Part shown: one piece after another, positions 25,950-34,630 of the stretch
How positions within the stretch are numbered: position 1 is the first letter of the stretch
Layout of the letters: each line of letters starts with the position of its first letter
Program-made: the position numbers and the translations under genes
Notes under the pieces: model-generated
The model's database searches: none
The model's input: the letters and a program-made list of their open reading frames with translations, nothing else
Told to the model about the DNA's origin: nothing
From: Bacillota bacterium
GTDB taxonomy: Bacteria > Bacillota > SHA-98 > UBA4971
DNA length: 58,017 bases
Assembly (NCBI GenBank): GCA_024653485.1
Contig: JANLFY010000015.1
Location: 1 to 58,017, forward strand
Direction of reading: 5' to 3'

Positions 25950-27036
25950 AGAGACGAGGGAGCTCTTCATCCCGGTCATAGCCGTGATGCTGGCTTTGGT
26001 GTTAGGCGCCATCCTGGTGACACTGGGTGGCAAGAGCCCTGCGGCCGCCTATGGGGCTCTCGTGCGCGGTGCTTTCGGAGGTCTGGGCAATCTGGCCGAG
26101 ACTCTGATCAACGTGACTCCGCTCATCTTCACCGGGCTCGCGGTTGCTCTTTCGTTCAAGTGCGGGCTTTTCAACATTGGTGCTGAGGGCCAGCTCATCA
26201 TGGGGCAAATCGTGTCAGCTTGGGTGGGTTTCTCCCTCACCGGTCTTCCTGCGTTCGTGCACATGCCCCTCGCTCTGGCGGCCGGTGTGGCCGCGGGGGC
26301 GGTGTGGGGCGCCGTGCCCGGCTATCTAAAGGCGAGGCTCGGGGTGCACGAGGTCATCAACACGATAATGATGAACTACATCGCGCTGTACTTCAGCCAC
26401 TATCTCGTAATAGGACCGCTGAAAGCGCCAGGCCCTCTACCTGTGACGCCAACCATCGCGCCGACGGCAAAGCTCTGGAGGTTCCTTCCACCAACCAGGC
26501 TGCACTTGGGGGTCATTCTGGCCATTGCGGCTGTGTGGCTGGTGTACTATGTTCTCTTCCAGACCACGTTGGGGTTCGAGATCAGGGCCGTGGGCGAAAA
26601 CGCGGAAGCCGCGCGTTACGGGGGCATCAGCGTTCGTAGGAACATCGTGCTGGCGATGTTAATGAGCGGAGGGCTGGCGGGGGCAGCAGGGGCCGTTCAG
26701 GTGCTGGGGCTTCAGTACAAGTTCCTCGACATATTCAGCTTCACGGGGTACGGCTTCGACGGCATAGCCGTGGCGCTCTTGGGCCGGAATCACCCGCTCG
26801 GTGTGCTCGCCGCTGCCTGCCTGTTCGGGACCCTCGCGCGGGGAGCCATCCTCATGCAGAGCATAGCGAGGATACCCAAGGAGATCATCGGGATAATGCA
26901 GGCGACCATAGTGCTCATCGTGGCGGCTGACGAGATCATAAGGCGGCTGGTCATGCCCAGGCGAAGGCAGAAGGTGCCGGTCGCGGCCGAGGCTTTCGCG
27001 CACGGAGTGGATGGGGGGGATGATCATGCTGCATAG
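25888..27036 (+). CDS. BMP-type ABC transporter permease (YufP-like)
   Basis: Integral membrane subunit of about 382 residues with roughly ten hydrophobic segments. Family stretches include [26 protein letters not shown] (about 74-99) and [19 protein letters not shown] 25888 has GGAGG 8 nt upstream and lies inside the 3' end of the ATPase gene. Translational coupling is likely. It probably forms the nucleoside channel with the second permease. Confidence 0.9.
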   Translation: MPEPGQGTKVLTGWRRLVQREETRELFIPVIAVMLALVLGAILVTLGGKSPAAAYGALVRGAFGGLGNLAETLINVTPLIFTGLAVALSFKCGLFNIGAEGQLIMGQIVSAWVGFSLTGLPAFVHMPLALAAGVAAGAVWGAVPGYLKARLGVHEVINTIMMNYIALYFSHYLVIGPLKAPGPLPVTPTIAPTAKLWRFLPPTRLHLGVILAIAAVWLVYYVLFQTTLGFEIRAVGENAEAARYGGISVRRNIVLAMLMSGGLAGAAGAVQVLGLQYKFLDIFSFTGYGFDGIAVALLGRNHPLGVLAAACLFGTLARGAILMQSIARIPKEIIGIMQATIVLIVAADEIIRRLVMPRRRQKVPVAAEAFAHGVDGGDDHAA

Positions 27037-27970
27037 GCTCACGGACGTCACCGTATACATAGCTCTCGTCGTGTCGACGCTGCGCATGGCGACGCCTCTC
27101 ATCCTTGCCTCGTTGGGCGGCGTGTTCTCGGAGAGGTCGGGAGTCGTCAACATCGCACTCGAGGGCATAATGCTGGTTGCAGCTTTCATGGCGATGCTCG
27201 TCTCTCACCTAACCGGAGTGCCGTGGCTCGGGGTGCTCGGCGCGACGGTGGCCGGGGTATGTGTCGCCGCGATTCACGCCGTCGTGTCGATCAAGTACAG
27301 AGCCGAACAGGTTGTGAGCGGAGTCGCCATAAACATATTCGCGCTGGGGTTCACCGGTTTCATGCTTCGGAGCGTGTTTCAGCACGCGGGGCAGTCCCCG
27401 CCCGTTCCCAAGGTAGCCGACTGGACCATCCCAATAGTGGAGAAGGTCCCGGTTGTTGGGGAGATGATAGGCAAGCATACTCCGTTTGTGTACATTGCGC
27501 TGGCCGCGGTGATAGTCGCGCACTTCATACTCTTCAAGACGGCGCTGGGGCTTCGCATACGAGCGGCGGGAGAGCATCCTCGTGCCGCCGAGACGGTGGG
27601 GATAAACGTGTTCAAGATCAGGTACATGTGCGTGCTCGCAAGCGGAGCCCTCGCGGGCATCGGCGGCGCGTCTCTGTCTCTAGGCTTCCTGAGCCAGTTC
27701 CAGGAGAACATGACTGGGGGCAGGGGATTCATAGCCCTCGCCGCGATGATATTCGGGAAGTGGACGCCATTCGGGTCGCTCGGAGCCTGCCTCCTCTTCG
27801 GGTTCGCCGACGCGCTGCAAATCCTGTCGCAGACCCTCGGTATCATGATCATCCCGCGGGAGTTCCTGCTCATGGCACCATACATCCTGACAATGGCCGC
27901 GCTGGCTGGGGTGATCGGGAAGGCGGTCCCGCCCGCCGCGAGCGGTGTCCCCTACGAGCGACAGAATTAG
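27026..27970 (+). CDS. BMP-type ABC transporter permease (YufQ-like)
   Basis: Second channel subunit, about 314 residues and highly hydrophobic. It shows the family motif [26 protein letters not shown] near residues 22-47 and [19 protein letters not shown] in the coupling region. Its ATG lies 7 nt after a run of G at 27013-27018 and overlaps the first permease by 11 nt. In-frame ATGs at 27011 and 27020 would overlap the ribosome-binding site. This gene completes a receptor-ATPase-permease-permease operon. Confidence 0.9.
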   Translation: MLHRLTDVTVYIALVVSTLRMATPLILASLGGVFSERSGVVNIALEGIMLVAAFMAMLVSHLTGVPWLGVLGATVAGVCVAAIHAVVSIKYRAEQVVSGVAINIFALGFTGFMLRSVFQHAGQSPPVPKVADWTIPIVEKVPVVGEMIGKHTPFVYIALAAVIVAHFILFKTALGLRIRAAGEHPRAAETVGINVFKIRYMCVLASGALAGIGGASLSLGFLSQFQENMTGGRGFIALAAMIFGKWTPFGSLGACLLFGFADALQILSQTLGIMIIPREFLLMAPYILTMAALAGVIGKAVPPAASGVPYERQN

Positions 27971-28199
27971 CGTCGCTGACCAGGATTGGAAGGGCACGAA
28001 GAGACCGGGAGCACGGCCGCCGCGCCGCGGAGAGCCGCTCTCCCGGCCTCTCTGTCTCTGTGCCACGAAATGGCAGATGCCCTCTATGTGGAAAAACCTC
28101 AAGGTCTTTGGAACACGTGAAGGAAGTATGGAACCTGGTGTCGAAAACACGCTCAATGAGCATGAGATCCTGACCCATTGTTGATTGGAGGAGCACGAC

Positions 28200-28853
28200 A
28201 TGGTTGATGTTCTCATCAAGGGCGGACCGGTGATGATCCCACTGCTTATCTGCTCGGTCCTGGCGCTTGCCGTAGCCTTCGAACGCATCCTCTACATGCT
28301 CAGGACGTCGCAGGACCCTGAGCGAGCCTTGCGGCTCATTTCGGTGGCCATCGATCGTGACAGGATGGCCGAGGCTGTAGCTGCCGTACAGCAGCTGCGA
28401 GGGCAGGTCGGAGCGCTAGCCACAGTGGCGCTCACCAACGCAAACCGGCCCAAGGCAGAGCTTGAAGCGGAAGTCAAGGCCGCCGGAGAGCGTGAGGCGT
28501 TCCTCCTCGAGAGTCACCTTCCGATGCTGGACATGGTGGTAACGGTTGCCCCACTCCTGGGGTTGCTCGGCACGGTCACGGGGCTGATCAAGAACTTTCA
28601 GGTCCTTGCGAGGACGCCGCAGATGCTCGAAGCGGGGGCGCTCTCCGCAGGCATTGCCGAGGCCTTGATCACGACGGCCGCTGGGCTTGTCATCGCCGTC
28701 CCGGCGTTTGTCCTCCACGTGTACATCACAGGGCTCATAGACAGGAGGCTCGTCGAGATGAGCGAGTTTGGGTCGAGCCTGGTGAACCTCCTTGCGGAAA
28801 GGGTGAGCGAAGGTGGAATTTCGCAGAAGCAGCCGCAGAAGGCCTCGAGTTGA
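28200..28853 (+). CDS. exbB: MotA/TolQ/ExbB proton-channel family protein (ExbB-like)
   Basis: Inner-membrane stator subunit that uses the proton-motive force to energise TonB, 217 residues. Three membrane segments are visible, at about 9-28, 107-130 and 150-175. The family signature APLLGLLGTVTGLIKNF is near 118-134 and the conserved EALITTAAGLVIAVPAF near 155-171. ATG 28200 has GGAGG about 8 nt upstream. The exbD reading frame starts 41 nt before its stop. The cluster with exbD and a TonB-like gene distinguishes it from flagellar MotA and supports an ExbB role. Confidence 0.9.
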   Translation: MVDVLIKGGPVMIPLLICSVLALAVAFERILYMLRTSQDPERALRLISVAIDRDRMAEAVAAVQQLRGQVGALATVALTNANRPKAELEAEVKAAGEREAFLLESHLPMLDMVVTVAPLLGLLGTVTGLIKNFQVLARTPQMLEAGALSAGIAEALITTAAGLVIAVPAFVLHVYITGLIDRRLVEMSEFGSSLVNLLAERVSEGGISQKQPQKASS

Positions 28854-29235
28854 TCTAGTTCCCATGGTGGACGTGATGATGTTCCTCATCGCGTTCTTCA
28901 TGCTGTTTACGACGTTTCGCTCAAATCCCGCGGGACTAACCGTGAGGCTTCCGAAGGCGGCGACGGCGACTCCACAGGAATCCGCGGGCATAACAGTCGT
29001 GATAGACAGGGTTGGAGACGTCTACCTTGAAAACCGCAGGATGACCCTGGACTCGCTGCGACAAGACATCGAAAAGAGCGTTCAAGCGAATCCGGACCAG
29101 TTCGTGATCATCAGGGCGGACAGCAATGCCAGGTACTCCAAGCTGGTCGAGGTCATGGACGCTGCAAGGCTGGCTGGAGCCACTAGACTTGCGCTCGCCG
29201 CGGAGAGAAAGCGTGTGGAGGGAGCGCAGGAATAG
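28813..29235 (+). CDS. exbD: ExbD/TolR-family protein
   Basis: Partner of ExbB in the proton-driven energy-transducing complex, 140 residues with a single membrane helix (about 15-36). That helix carries the essential aspartate at residue 20 (VDVMMFLIAFFM). A periplasmic domain follows, with GDVYLENRRMTLDSLRQDI and VIIRADSNARYSKLVEVMDAAR, typical of ExbD. It starts at GTG 28813 inside exbB. The overlap of 41 nt implies translational coupling. Confidence 0.9.
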   Translation: MEFRRSSRRRPRVDLVPMVDVMMFLIAFFMLFTTFRSNPAGLTVRLPKAATATPQESAGITVVIDRVGDVYLENRRMTLDSLRQDIEKSVQANPDQFVIIRADSNARYSKLVEVMDAARLAGATRLALAAERKRVEGAQE

Positions 29236-29316
29236 GACGGGCCTGGAGACACGAACGACATGACGGAGTCGGGACGATGAGAGCGGAGGGCCAGGAGGGA
29301 AAGGACGGTGGCGTAG

Positions 29317-30438
29317 GTGGAGCGTAGCAAGGGGAGGTCGAGGATGGGGCTGGCTTTCATGGTTTCGCTCCTGGTTCACGCTGCCGTGATACTGCTCGTG
29401 CCGGTAGTGAGCCCTGGAGGAGTCGTGGTGTTCCCGGTTGAGTTCGGTGAGATAGAACAGGCGTTCGAGGCTCCGAGGGAAGGGAGTCAGGACGGACAAG
29501 TGGCCGCAGCGCCGCGACCGGGCTCAGCAGATACCGCTTCGGGGACTCAGGGCGACGGGTCAGAAGCACAAGTCGCCGCGACGGAGACGCCCAAACCGGA
29601 GCCCAAGCCCCAGTCGAAGACCGCTCCCAGGCCGGCACCCGAATCGAAGGCCGAAGGGACGGTTTCGCTCAAGCCCGCTCCCAAAGTGGAACAGAAGACG
29701 CCCGCACCTGGGAAGGCGCAGGTTTCTGCCTCTCAGGAGAGCGAGAAGTCCCCCAAGGCAGGGGCCGTGTCCAGCGTGAAGGCGACGAATGGCGACGGCC
29801 AGTCTGAGCCCTCCGCGAAACCCACAGCTCCGCGACGTGAAGCCGCTGGCGCGGGCGAGACGCAGGGGAACGGGACGCCCACGGGGGCAGGGGGGGCGAC
29901 CAGTGAGAGCGTTCTCACGGGTAAGTCTGGAGAACCGATGCCACTTGCGTCGGCAGGGTCGTCCCAAGGAGCCGGGGCGGAGGCATCGGGCACGACCCCG
30001 GCACCCGGCCCACCTGCTGGAGCGGGCCAGGGCGCGGCAGCTGCGACCGACGCGACGGCAGGGGGCACGGGGCCCGTTGAGCCCGAGACGTCTTCTTCGG
30101 CCGCCGGCCCTGCGAAACCGCGTGGCGAGGAGTTTGGCTCGGGGCGAGCGCTCGTCTTGTCAGGCGTTCCGCCGGTCTACCCGAAGAACGCCCAGAACGA
30201 AGGGGTCGAGGGCGTAGTTGCGCTGGCGGTGAAGGTGGACTCGGTTGGCGTCGCAACGAGCGTCGTCGTGATACAAGGGTCAGGCGATCCACGCCTGGAT
30301 GAAGCGGCTATGCGCGCGATATCACGCCTATGGCGCTTCCAGGCCATTGGGTGGCCGTACGAATTGTCGGTCCGAGTGACCTTCAGGGAGTCGTCAGTGG
30401 AGGTAGCATTTGGCGGGGTGAGGATCCTGGGCGACTGA
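29317..30438 (+). CDS. tonB: TonB-like energy transducer
   Basis: Predicted periplasm-spanning protein, 373 residues. It has a single N-terminal membrane anchor (about 10-31) with a histidine in the helix (SLLVHAAVIL), as in TonB. A Pro/Lys-rich then Ala/Gly/Ser-rich linker (about 45-280) follows. The TonB C-terminal domain starts near 284: PPVYPKNAQNEGVEGVV, then LDEAAMRAISRLWRF. TonB normally couples ExbB/ExbD energy to outer-membrane receptors, so its presence argues for an outer membrane. Start is GTG 29317. No TonB-dependent receptor gene lies in the window. Confidence 0.88.
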   Translation: MERSKGRSRMGLAFMVSLLVHAAVILLVPVVSPGGVVVFPVEFGEIEQAFEAPREGSQDGQVAAAPRPGSADTASGTQGDGSEAQVAATETPKPEPKPQSKTAPRPAPESKAEGTVSLKPAPKVEQKTPAPGKAQVSASQESEKSPKAGAVSSVKATNGDGQSEPSAKPTAPRREAAGAGETQGNGTPTGAGGATSESVLTGKSGEPMPLASAGSSQGAGAEASGTTPAPGPPAGAGQGAAAATDATAGGTGPVEPETSSSAAGPAKPRGEEFGSGRALVLSGVPPVYPKNAQNEGVEGVVALAVKVDSVGVATSVVVIQGSGDPRLDEAAMRAISRLWRFQAIGWPYELSVRVTFRESSVEVAFGGVRILGD

Positions 30439-30482
30439 GGGCGAGTGCGGCATGTCGCCAAGTCGCATGGGAGGGTTGACGA

Positions 30483-32525
30483 GTGACCAGTTGGAAAGCC
30501 AAGATGACCCGCCCGTTCGTTGGGGTTGCCCTGACGGTCGTCGCATGCATGGGGGGCTTCATCGCGCCGTGGCCTGCCGCGATGAAGGTCGAGGGGACGG
30601 GCTTGAGCTCGGTGCCCAATCTCGAGATTGGCAACCAGTACATAAAGGTGTTTGTGAACGCGACGGACGACGGCACCGCGAGATTCGCCGTGGACTCCAC
30701 AGGTGGAGATCCACTGAACGATGCGGACGATGACAAGCCGCTCGTGTACGGTCGGCCTTGTCCCTGGACATCCTACACCACCGTGAGGGTGGACGGCGAG
30801 GATTACGTCTTCGGCGGTCGAACGCAACGTCGACCCGGAGGAACAGGCAATTACGGCACTGAGGTCGTCGCACCCGCAGTGTCCGGCGACAGCATCGTCG
30901 CTGCCTGGAGGTTCGGCGACATAGAGGTCTCTCAGGTGCTCTCCATTGTGAGGAGCACCACCACGGGGCTCTTGGACACCGCGAGGATCACGTACGTGGC
31001 TACGAACTTGGGCTCCATTGCGCATGAGGTGGGGCTTCGCATGATGCTCGACACAATGCTCGGAGCGAATGACGGAGCGCCTTTTCGCGCGGGGGACAGG
31101 GCGATTGTCTCCGACACCGTATTGGGGTCAAACGAGATGCCCCGCTTCTGGCAGGCGTTCGACTCGCTGTCAAGCCCTTCCGTGACGAGCCAGGGGACGC
31201 TAGGAGGGTCTGAGGTAACGACGCCCGATCGCGTGCTTTTCACGAACTGGGGGAGTCTTGCCGACGGAGTCTGGGATACCGACGTCTCACCCGGTCGAGA
31301 CTTCACTAGGACGGGTGAGTACGAGCTTGACAGCGCGATTGCGATGTACTGGGATCCCAGACCTCTAGCTCCCGGAGAATCGATGGAGTTCACGACGCTC
31401 TACGGAATGGGAGGCATCAGTGTAGCGCCTGGAGTGCTTTCCATAGGGGTGACGTCGCCCGCCGAGGTCACGTTGGGCAGGGACAGGCCGGCGACCTTCC
31501 CCGTGGTGGCCTACGTTGAGAACTCGGGTCCCACGGTTGCGCTGAACGTCCGTGTCGCTATCGAGCTTCCCAAGGGGCTTGCGCTCGCTGCCGGAGAAGA
31601 GGCGGGGCGGGCCGTAGGCGACCTCCGGCCGGGAGAGACCGCGCAAGTCGCATGGGAGATTGTGCCCGACGTACTTGGACAGGCGGACCTCGAGTACTCG
31701 GTGGCGGTGGAGGCCGAGAACGCCGAGGCCAACCGGGTGAGACGCTCTGTAAGAGTCCTCGCACCCCCCGACTTGAGGGTTAGAGTGGAGGCGGCGCCGG
31801 AGTTCACTGTGAAGGATGACCAGTTCGATCCCGGTTTGCTGCGTGTGAAGGCGGTTATCGAGAATGTGGGCGGCGCACCCGCATATGGGGTGAAGGCGGT
31901 GCTCGCCCTCGGCCAGGGAATCCGGCTCGCGGAGCGAGAGAAGGCATCGAGGTTCCCGAGCACGGTGTCCCCGGGTGAGAGGTGGGCGGAGGTGTGGCAG
32001 ATAGCACCCTCCGGGCAGTCGGGGGATTTCGATTACGTGGTCAAGGTTGAGTCGCGCAGCGCAGAAGAAAGGTTCGCGACTGGACGGGTGCGTGTGCCTG
32101 AGCTTGCTTCACGAATCCTCGTGCAGGCGCCAACGGTGATGCGGGAGGCGGGCGAGTTCTTCACCGTGGACGTGGTGGGACGGAATCTGGCGGGTCTTGA
32201 GGAGATGCGCCTGGACGTGCGGTTTGATCCCTCTATTCTCGAGGCCGTCTTTGTATCCAAGGGAACGGCTTTCGTGGACGAAGACGCGGTGGCCTCCTGG
32301 GAGGAGGGGGTGATCGACAACTCGACGGGTGTTGTGAAGGGAGTCTCAGGACGGTTCCGGAAGGCGCGGGACGTCACGGGCATCCTCGCGACCATCAGTT
32401 TCCGCGCGAGGACTCCAGGGGCGTGCCACATCTTGCTGGAGAACGTGTTGCTCGCCCGAAGCGGTGGGGCGGCTCTTCCGGTCTCTGTGCAAGGCGCCTC
32501 CGTGACAGTGCGAAACCACGACTGA
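30483..32525 (+). CDS. large exported protein with CARDB-like repeats and a C-terminal cohesin-like domain
   Basis: I recognise domains but not a named family. The 680 residues begin with a signal peptide (hydrophobic about 12-27). An Asp-rich DPLNDADDDKP stretch, which could bind calcium, opens a beta-rich N-terminal region (about 40-310). Two beta-sandwich segments with CARDB/NEW3-like features (about 320-540) follow; an example is VENSGPTVALNVRVAIELPKG. The last 130 residues (VRFDPSILEAVFVSKG, ISFRARTPG) match the cohesin-type fold. GTG 30483 has GGGAGGG 6 nt upstream. It lies between tonB and the SLH protein, so it is probably an extracytoplasmic adhesion or scaffold part of the same envelope module. 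Substrate or partner unknown. Confidence 0.75.
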   Translation: MTSWKAKMTRPFVGVALTVVACMGGFIAPWPAAMKVEGTGLSSVPNLEIGNQYIKVFVNATDDGTARFAVDSTGGDPLNDADDDKPLVYGRPCPWTSYTTVRVDGEDYVFGGRTQRRPGGTGNYGTEVVAPAVSGDSIVAAWRFGDIEVSQVLSIVRSTTTGLLDTARITYVATNLGSIAHEVGLRMMLDTMLGANDGAPFRAGDRAIVSDTVLGSNEMPRFWQAFDSLSSPSVTSQGTLGGSEVTTPDRVLFTNWGSLADGVWDTDVSPGRDFTRTGEYELDSAIAMYWDPRPLAPGESMEFTTLYGMGGISVAPGVLSIGVTSPAEVTLGRDRPATFPVVAYVENSGPTVALNVRVAIELPKGLALAAGEEAGRAVGDLRPGETAQVAWEIVPDVLGQADLEYSVAVEAENAEANRVRRSVRVLAPPDLRVRVEAAPEFTVKDDQFDPGLLRVKAVIENVGGAPAYGVKAVLALGQGIRLAEREKASRFPSTVSPGERWAEVWQIAPSGQSGDFDYVVKVESRSAEERFATGRVRVPELASRILVQAPTVMREAGEFFTVDVVGRNLAGLEEMRLDVRFDPSILEAVFVSKGTAFVDEDAVASWEEGVIDNSTGVVKGVSGRFRKARDVTGILATISFRARTPGACHILLENVLLARSGGAALPVSVQGASVTVRNHD

Positions 32526-32589
32526 CGATGAAGAGGCGGAACACAACGGGCGGACTACAGCGGATCCTAGCTGTATTGGGGGGAATGCA

Positions 32590-33807
32590 ATGAGCACGAA
32601 AACGCGCATCGGCCTACCTGCGAAAGCGCTGTGCATCATAGTGATGTCGGTGACGCTCGTCGCCGTGCCTTTCGCAGGGATGGCGGCCGAAGTAAAGGAC
32701 GTTCCGAAGGATCACTGGGCATACCAGGCCGTGAAGATGCTCGTGGACAAGGGCTATCTAGCGTTGTACGGAGACGGAACGTTTCAAGGCGGAAGATCGG
32801 TCGACAGGTACACGCTTGCCGTAGTGATAGCGAAGATCCTCAACGAGATCGAGACGGGGAAGGTCGGCGCGACGCCCGAAGACGTCGAACTCCTCAGAAA
32901 GCTGTCCGGGGAGTTTCGGCAGGAACTCGTCCAGGTAGCGAACGATCTGGGCGTTTTCAAGAAATCCCTTGACGAGCAGGCGCGAGCTCAGGTCGTCATC
33001 AAAGAGGACCTCGCCCGGCTCACCTATACCCAAGGTCAGATGAGGGCCGAAGTGCAGAAGATGATCGCGGAAATCACCGCATCGACGGCAAAGAGCGTGG
33101 CCGCCGCAGACCAGAGAGCCCGTCAGGCCGAGGAGGGGCTTTCCGCGAGGATAGATGAGAACGAACGCGAAGTCAGCCGCTTGGCAGATGAGCTCGTGAA
33201 GGGGTTTGACAGCGCCCAGGCGTCCATCGCGGACCTCGCCGGTCGAATGGACGCGGCCGACAAGGGCCTTTCCGGCCGCCTAGATGCTCACGACGGAAAG
33301 CTCTCGCAGCTCGACGAGGATCTTTCCGCGGCGATCTTGCGCTTGAGCACCGTTGAACCCCAGCTCGCGCTGGTCACGGAGGGGCTGGTGACTGCCAAGC
33401 GCGACCTCGGGAAGAGCATCGAGACCCTCAGTCTGGGTCTCTCCGCGACCAACGACGACCTCCTCGCAACCAAGAACGGGCTCTCCGCTTTGCAGGAGGA
33501 CGTGAGGAGACTGCAAGCCGAGGTCGGCATGAGCGTGGCCGAGCTCAACGCGGCTGACGCAGAGCTGGAGCAGAGCTTGGGTGAAGTCGCCGGGAAGGCG
33601 CTCACGCTTGAACAAGGCCTTTCGACGGAGCGCGCGGCGAGACTGTCGACTGACACGTCCCTCCAAACGGCGCTTGCGGACCTCGCTGCCGACTTCGCCG
33701 CGTACAAGGCGCAGACCGCCAAGGACGTGGACTCTCTGCGGAAGGAGAACGGCCTCCTCAAGGTGCTCCTGGCAGCCGTGGCCGTGCTCGGCCTGGTGAT
33801 CAAGTAA
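32590..33807 (+). CDS. SLH-domain coiled-coil protein with C-terminal hydrophobic helix (Omp-alpha-like)
   Basis: 405 residues. A signal peptide (about 12-30) is followed by one SLH domain (DVPKDHWAYQAVKMLVDKGY... about 36-85), which in this family binds secondary cell-wall polymer. Then comes a continuous helical coiled coil rich in Ala, Glu, Lys and Leu (about 95-385, quasi-repeats such as GLSARIDENE and GLSGRLDAHD). It ends in a 16-residue hydrophobic helix at the extreme C-terminus (VLLAAVAVLGLVIK). This order and length match Thermotoga Omp-alpha, which tethers the outer envelope to peptidoglycan. ATG 32590 has GGGGGG 6 nt upstream. The 3' end overlaps the convergent phosphatase gene by 8 nt. 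Confidence 0.85.
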   Translation: MSTKTRIGLPAKALCIIVMSVTLVAVPFAGMAAEVKDVPKDHWAYQAVKMLVDKGYLALYGDGTFQGGRSVDRYTLAVVIAKILNEIETGKVGATPEDVELLRKLSGEFRQELVQVANDLGVFKKSLDEQARAQVVIKEDLARLTYTQGQMRAEVQKMIAEITASTAKSVAAADQRARQAEEGLSARIDENEREVSRLADELVKGFDSAQASIADLAGRMDAADKGLSGRLDAHDGKLSQLDEDLSAAILRLSTVEPQLALVTEGLVTAKRDLGKSIETLSLGLSATNDDLLATKNGLSALQEDVRRLQAEVGMSVAELNAADAELEQSLGEVAGKALTLEQGLSTERAARLSTDTSLQTALADLAADFAAYKAQTAKDVDSLRKENGLLKVLLAAVAVLGLVIK

Positions 33808-34426
33808 GGGCTCGCAGGTGGCATGAGTCGTTCATGAGAAGCACCCTTGGGGCTTTCCCGGGGCAGTATTCGACGGCGGAGAGAGACCCGTTTGTTAGGC
33901 GTATCCTATGGCGAGAGTCGGGTGTTATCCCCAGCGCGTCACACAGCACCATCTTGACGGGGCCGGCGTGGCTCACGACGCAGATTGAGGCGTCCGGATG
34001 GGCCGAGACGAGCTCCATGACCTTCGGCACAACCCTGTCCATCAGGTTGGCGTAAGACTCGCCTCCTGGGATGGGGTTGTTTGTCGTGTCCTCGAGCCAT
34101 CGCGAGACATCCGAAGATCGGGTCCTTTGGAGCTCTTCGAAACTCATTCCTTCCCATTCCCCCATGTCTATCTCCCGCAGCTCCCTCAACTCCACGACCG
34201 GCACGCCATGGGGTCTCGCTATGGCCTGAGCAGTCGCGACCGCCCGAGACAAGTCGCTCGCGTACACGGCGGCGAGGCTCTCCCGCGCTAGCCTGTGGGA
34301 CAGCCTCTCCGCCTGGAGCTCCCCTCCAGCAGAGAGAGGGATGTCGCGATGTCCTTGGAATCGGTGGGCTGCGTTCCATTCGGTTTCTCCGTGTCTCACA
34401 AGGAACACTCGAGTGGTCACCGGCAT
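33800..34426 (-). CDS. histidine phosphatase superfamily protein (phosphoglycerate mutase-like)
   Basis: Phosphohydrolase of 208 residues. The catalytic motif VRHGETEWN is at residues 9-17 and contains the histidine that is phosphorylated. A second RHG-family region GEWEGMSFEEL and the second catalytic histidine in VVSHAGPVKMVLCD follow. The function could be sugar-phosphate or cofactor phosphatase (CobC-, GpmB-like); the sequence does not decide. Start at 34426 has GAGGAGG about 8 nt upstream. The frame stays open upstream to 35290, but that stretch lies antisense to corA and is not conserved-looking. It is the only gene on the minus strand after 916. Confidence 0.88.
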   Translation of the reverse strand: MPVTTRVFLVRHGETEWNAAHRFQGHRDIPLSAGGELQAERLSHRLARESLAAVYASDLSRAVATAQAIARPHGVPVVELRELREIDMGEWEGMSFEELQRTRSSDVSRWLEDTTNNPIPGGESYANLMDRVVPKVMELVSAHPDASICVVSHAGPVKMVLCDALGITPDSRHRIRLTNGSLSAVEYCPGKAPRVLLMNDSCHLRALT

Positions 34427-34630
34427 CCTCAGCCTCCTCAACGTGACGACGTCGTGACAGACTGTCGTGCGTTTCGACGCCCTCCTGTCAATCTCCTGCT
34501 GAGCGAAGATGAGGGCAGCGCTTGGGCGCGACAAGCCGCGAGCCGGCATACTACCTGTTGCCAAAGGGAGATACTCACGGAAGGAGCTTTGGTCTTGGCA
34601 ACGAATCCAAAGGAGGTGAGGTGAGGGGAC

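Noticed and set aside
27945-28184. 79-codon plus-strand frame before exbB
   Set aside because: It overlaps the permease end, lacks a good ribosome-binding site and has no recognisable sequence features.
34427-34630. Mg2+ riboswitch (M-box) before corA
   Set aside because: The spacer is only 204 nt and I saw no M-box-like conserved segments.
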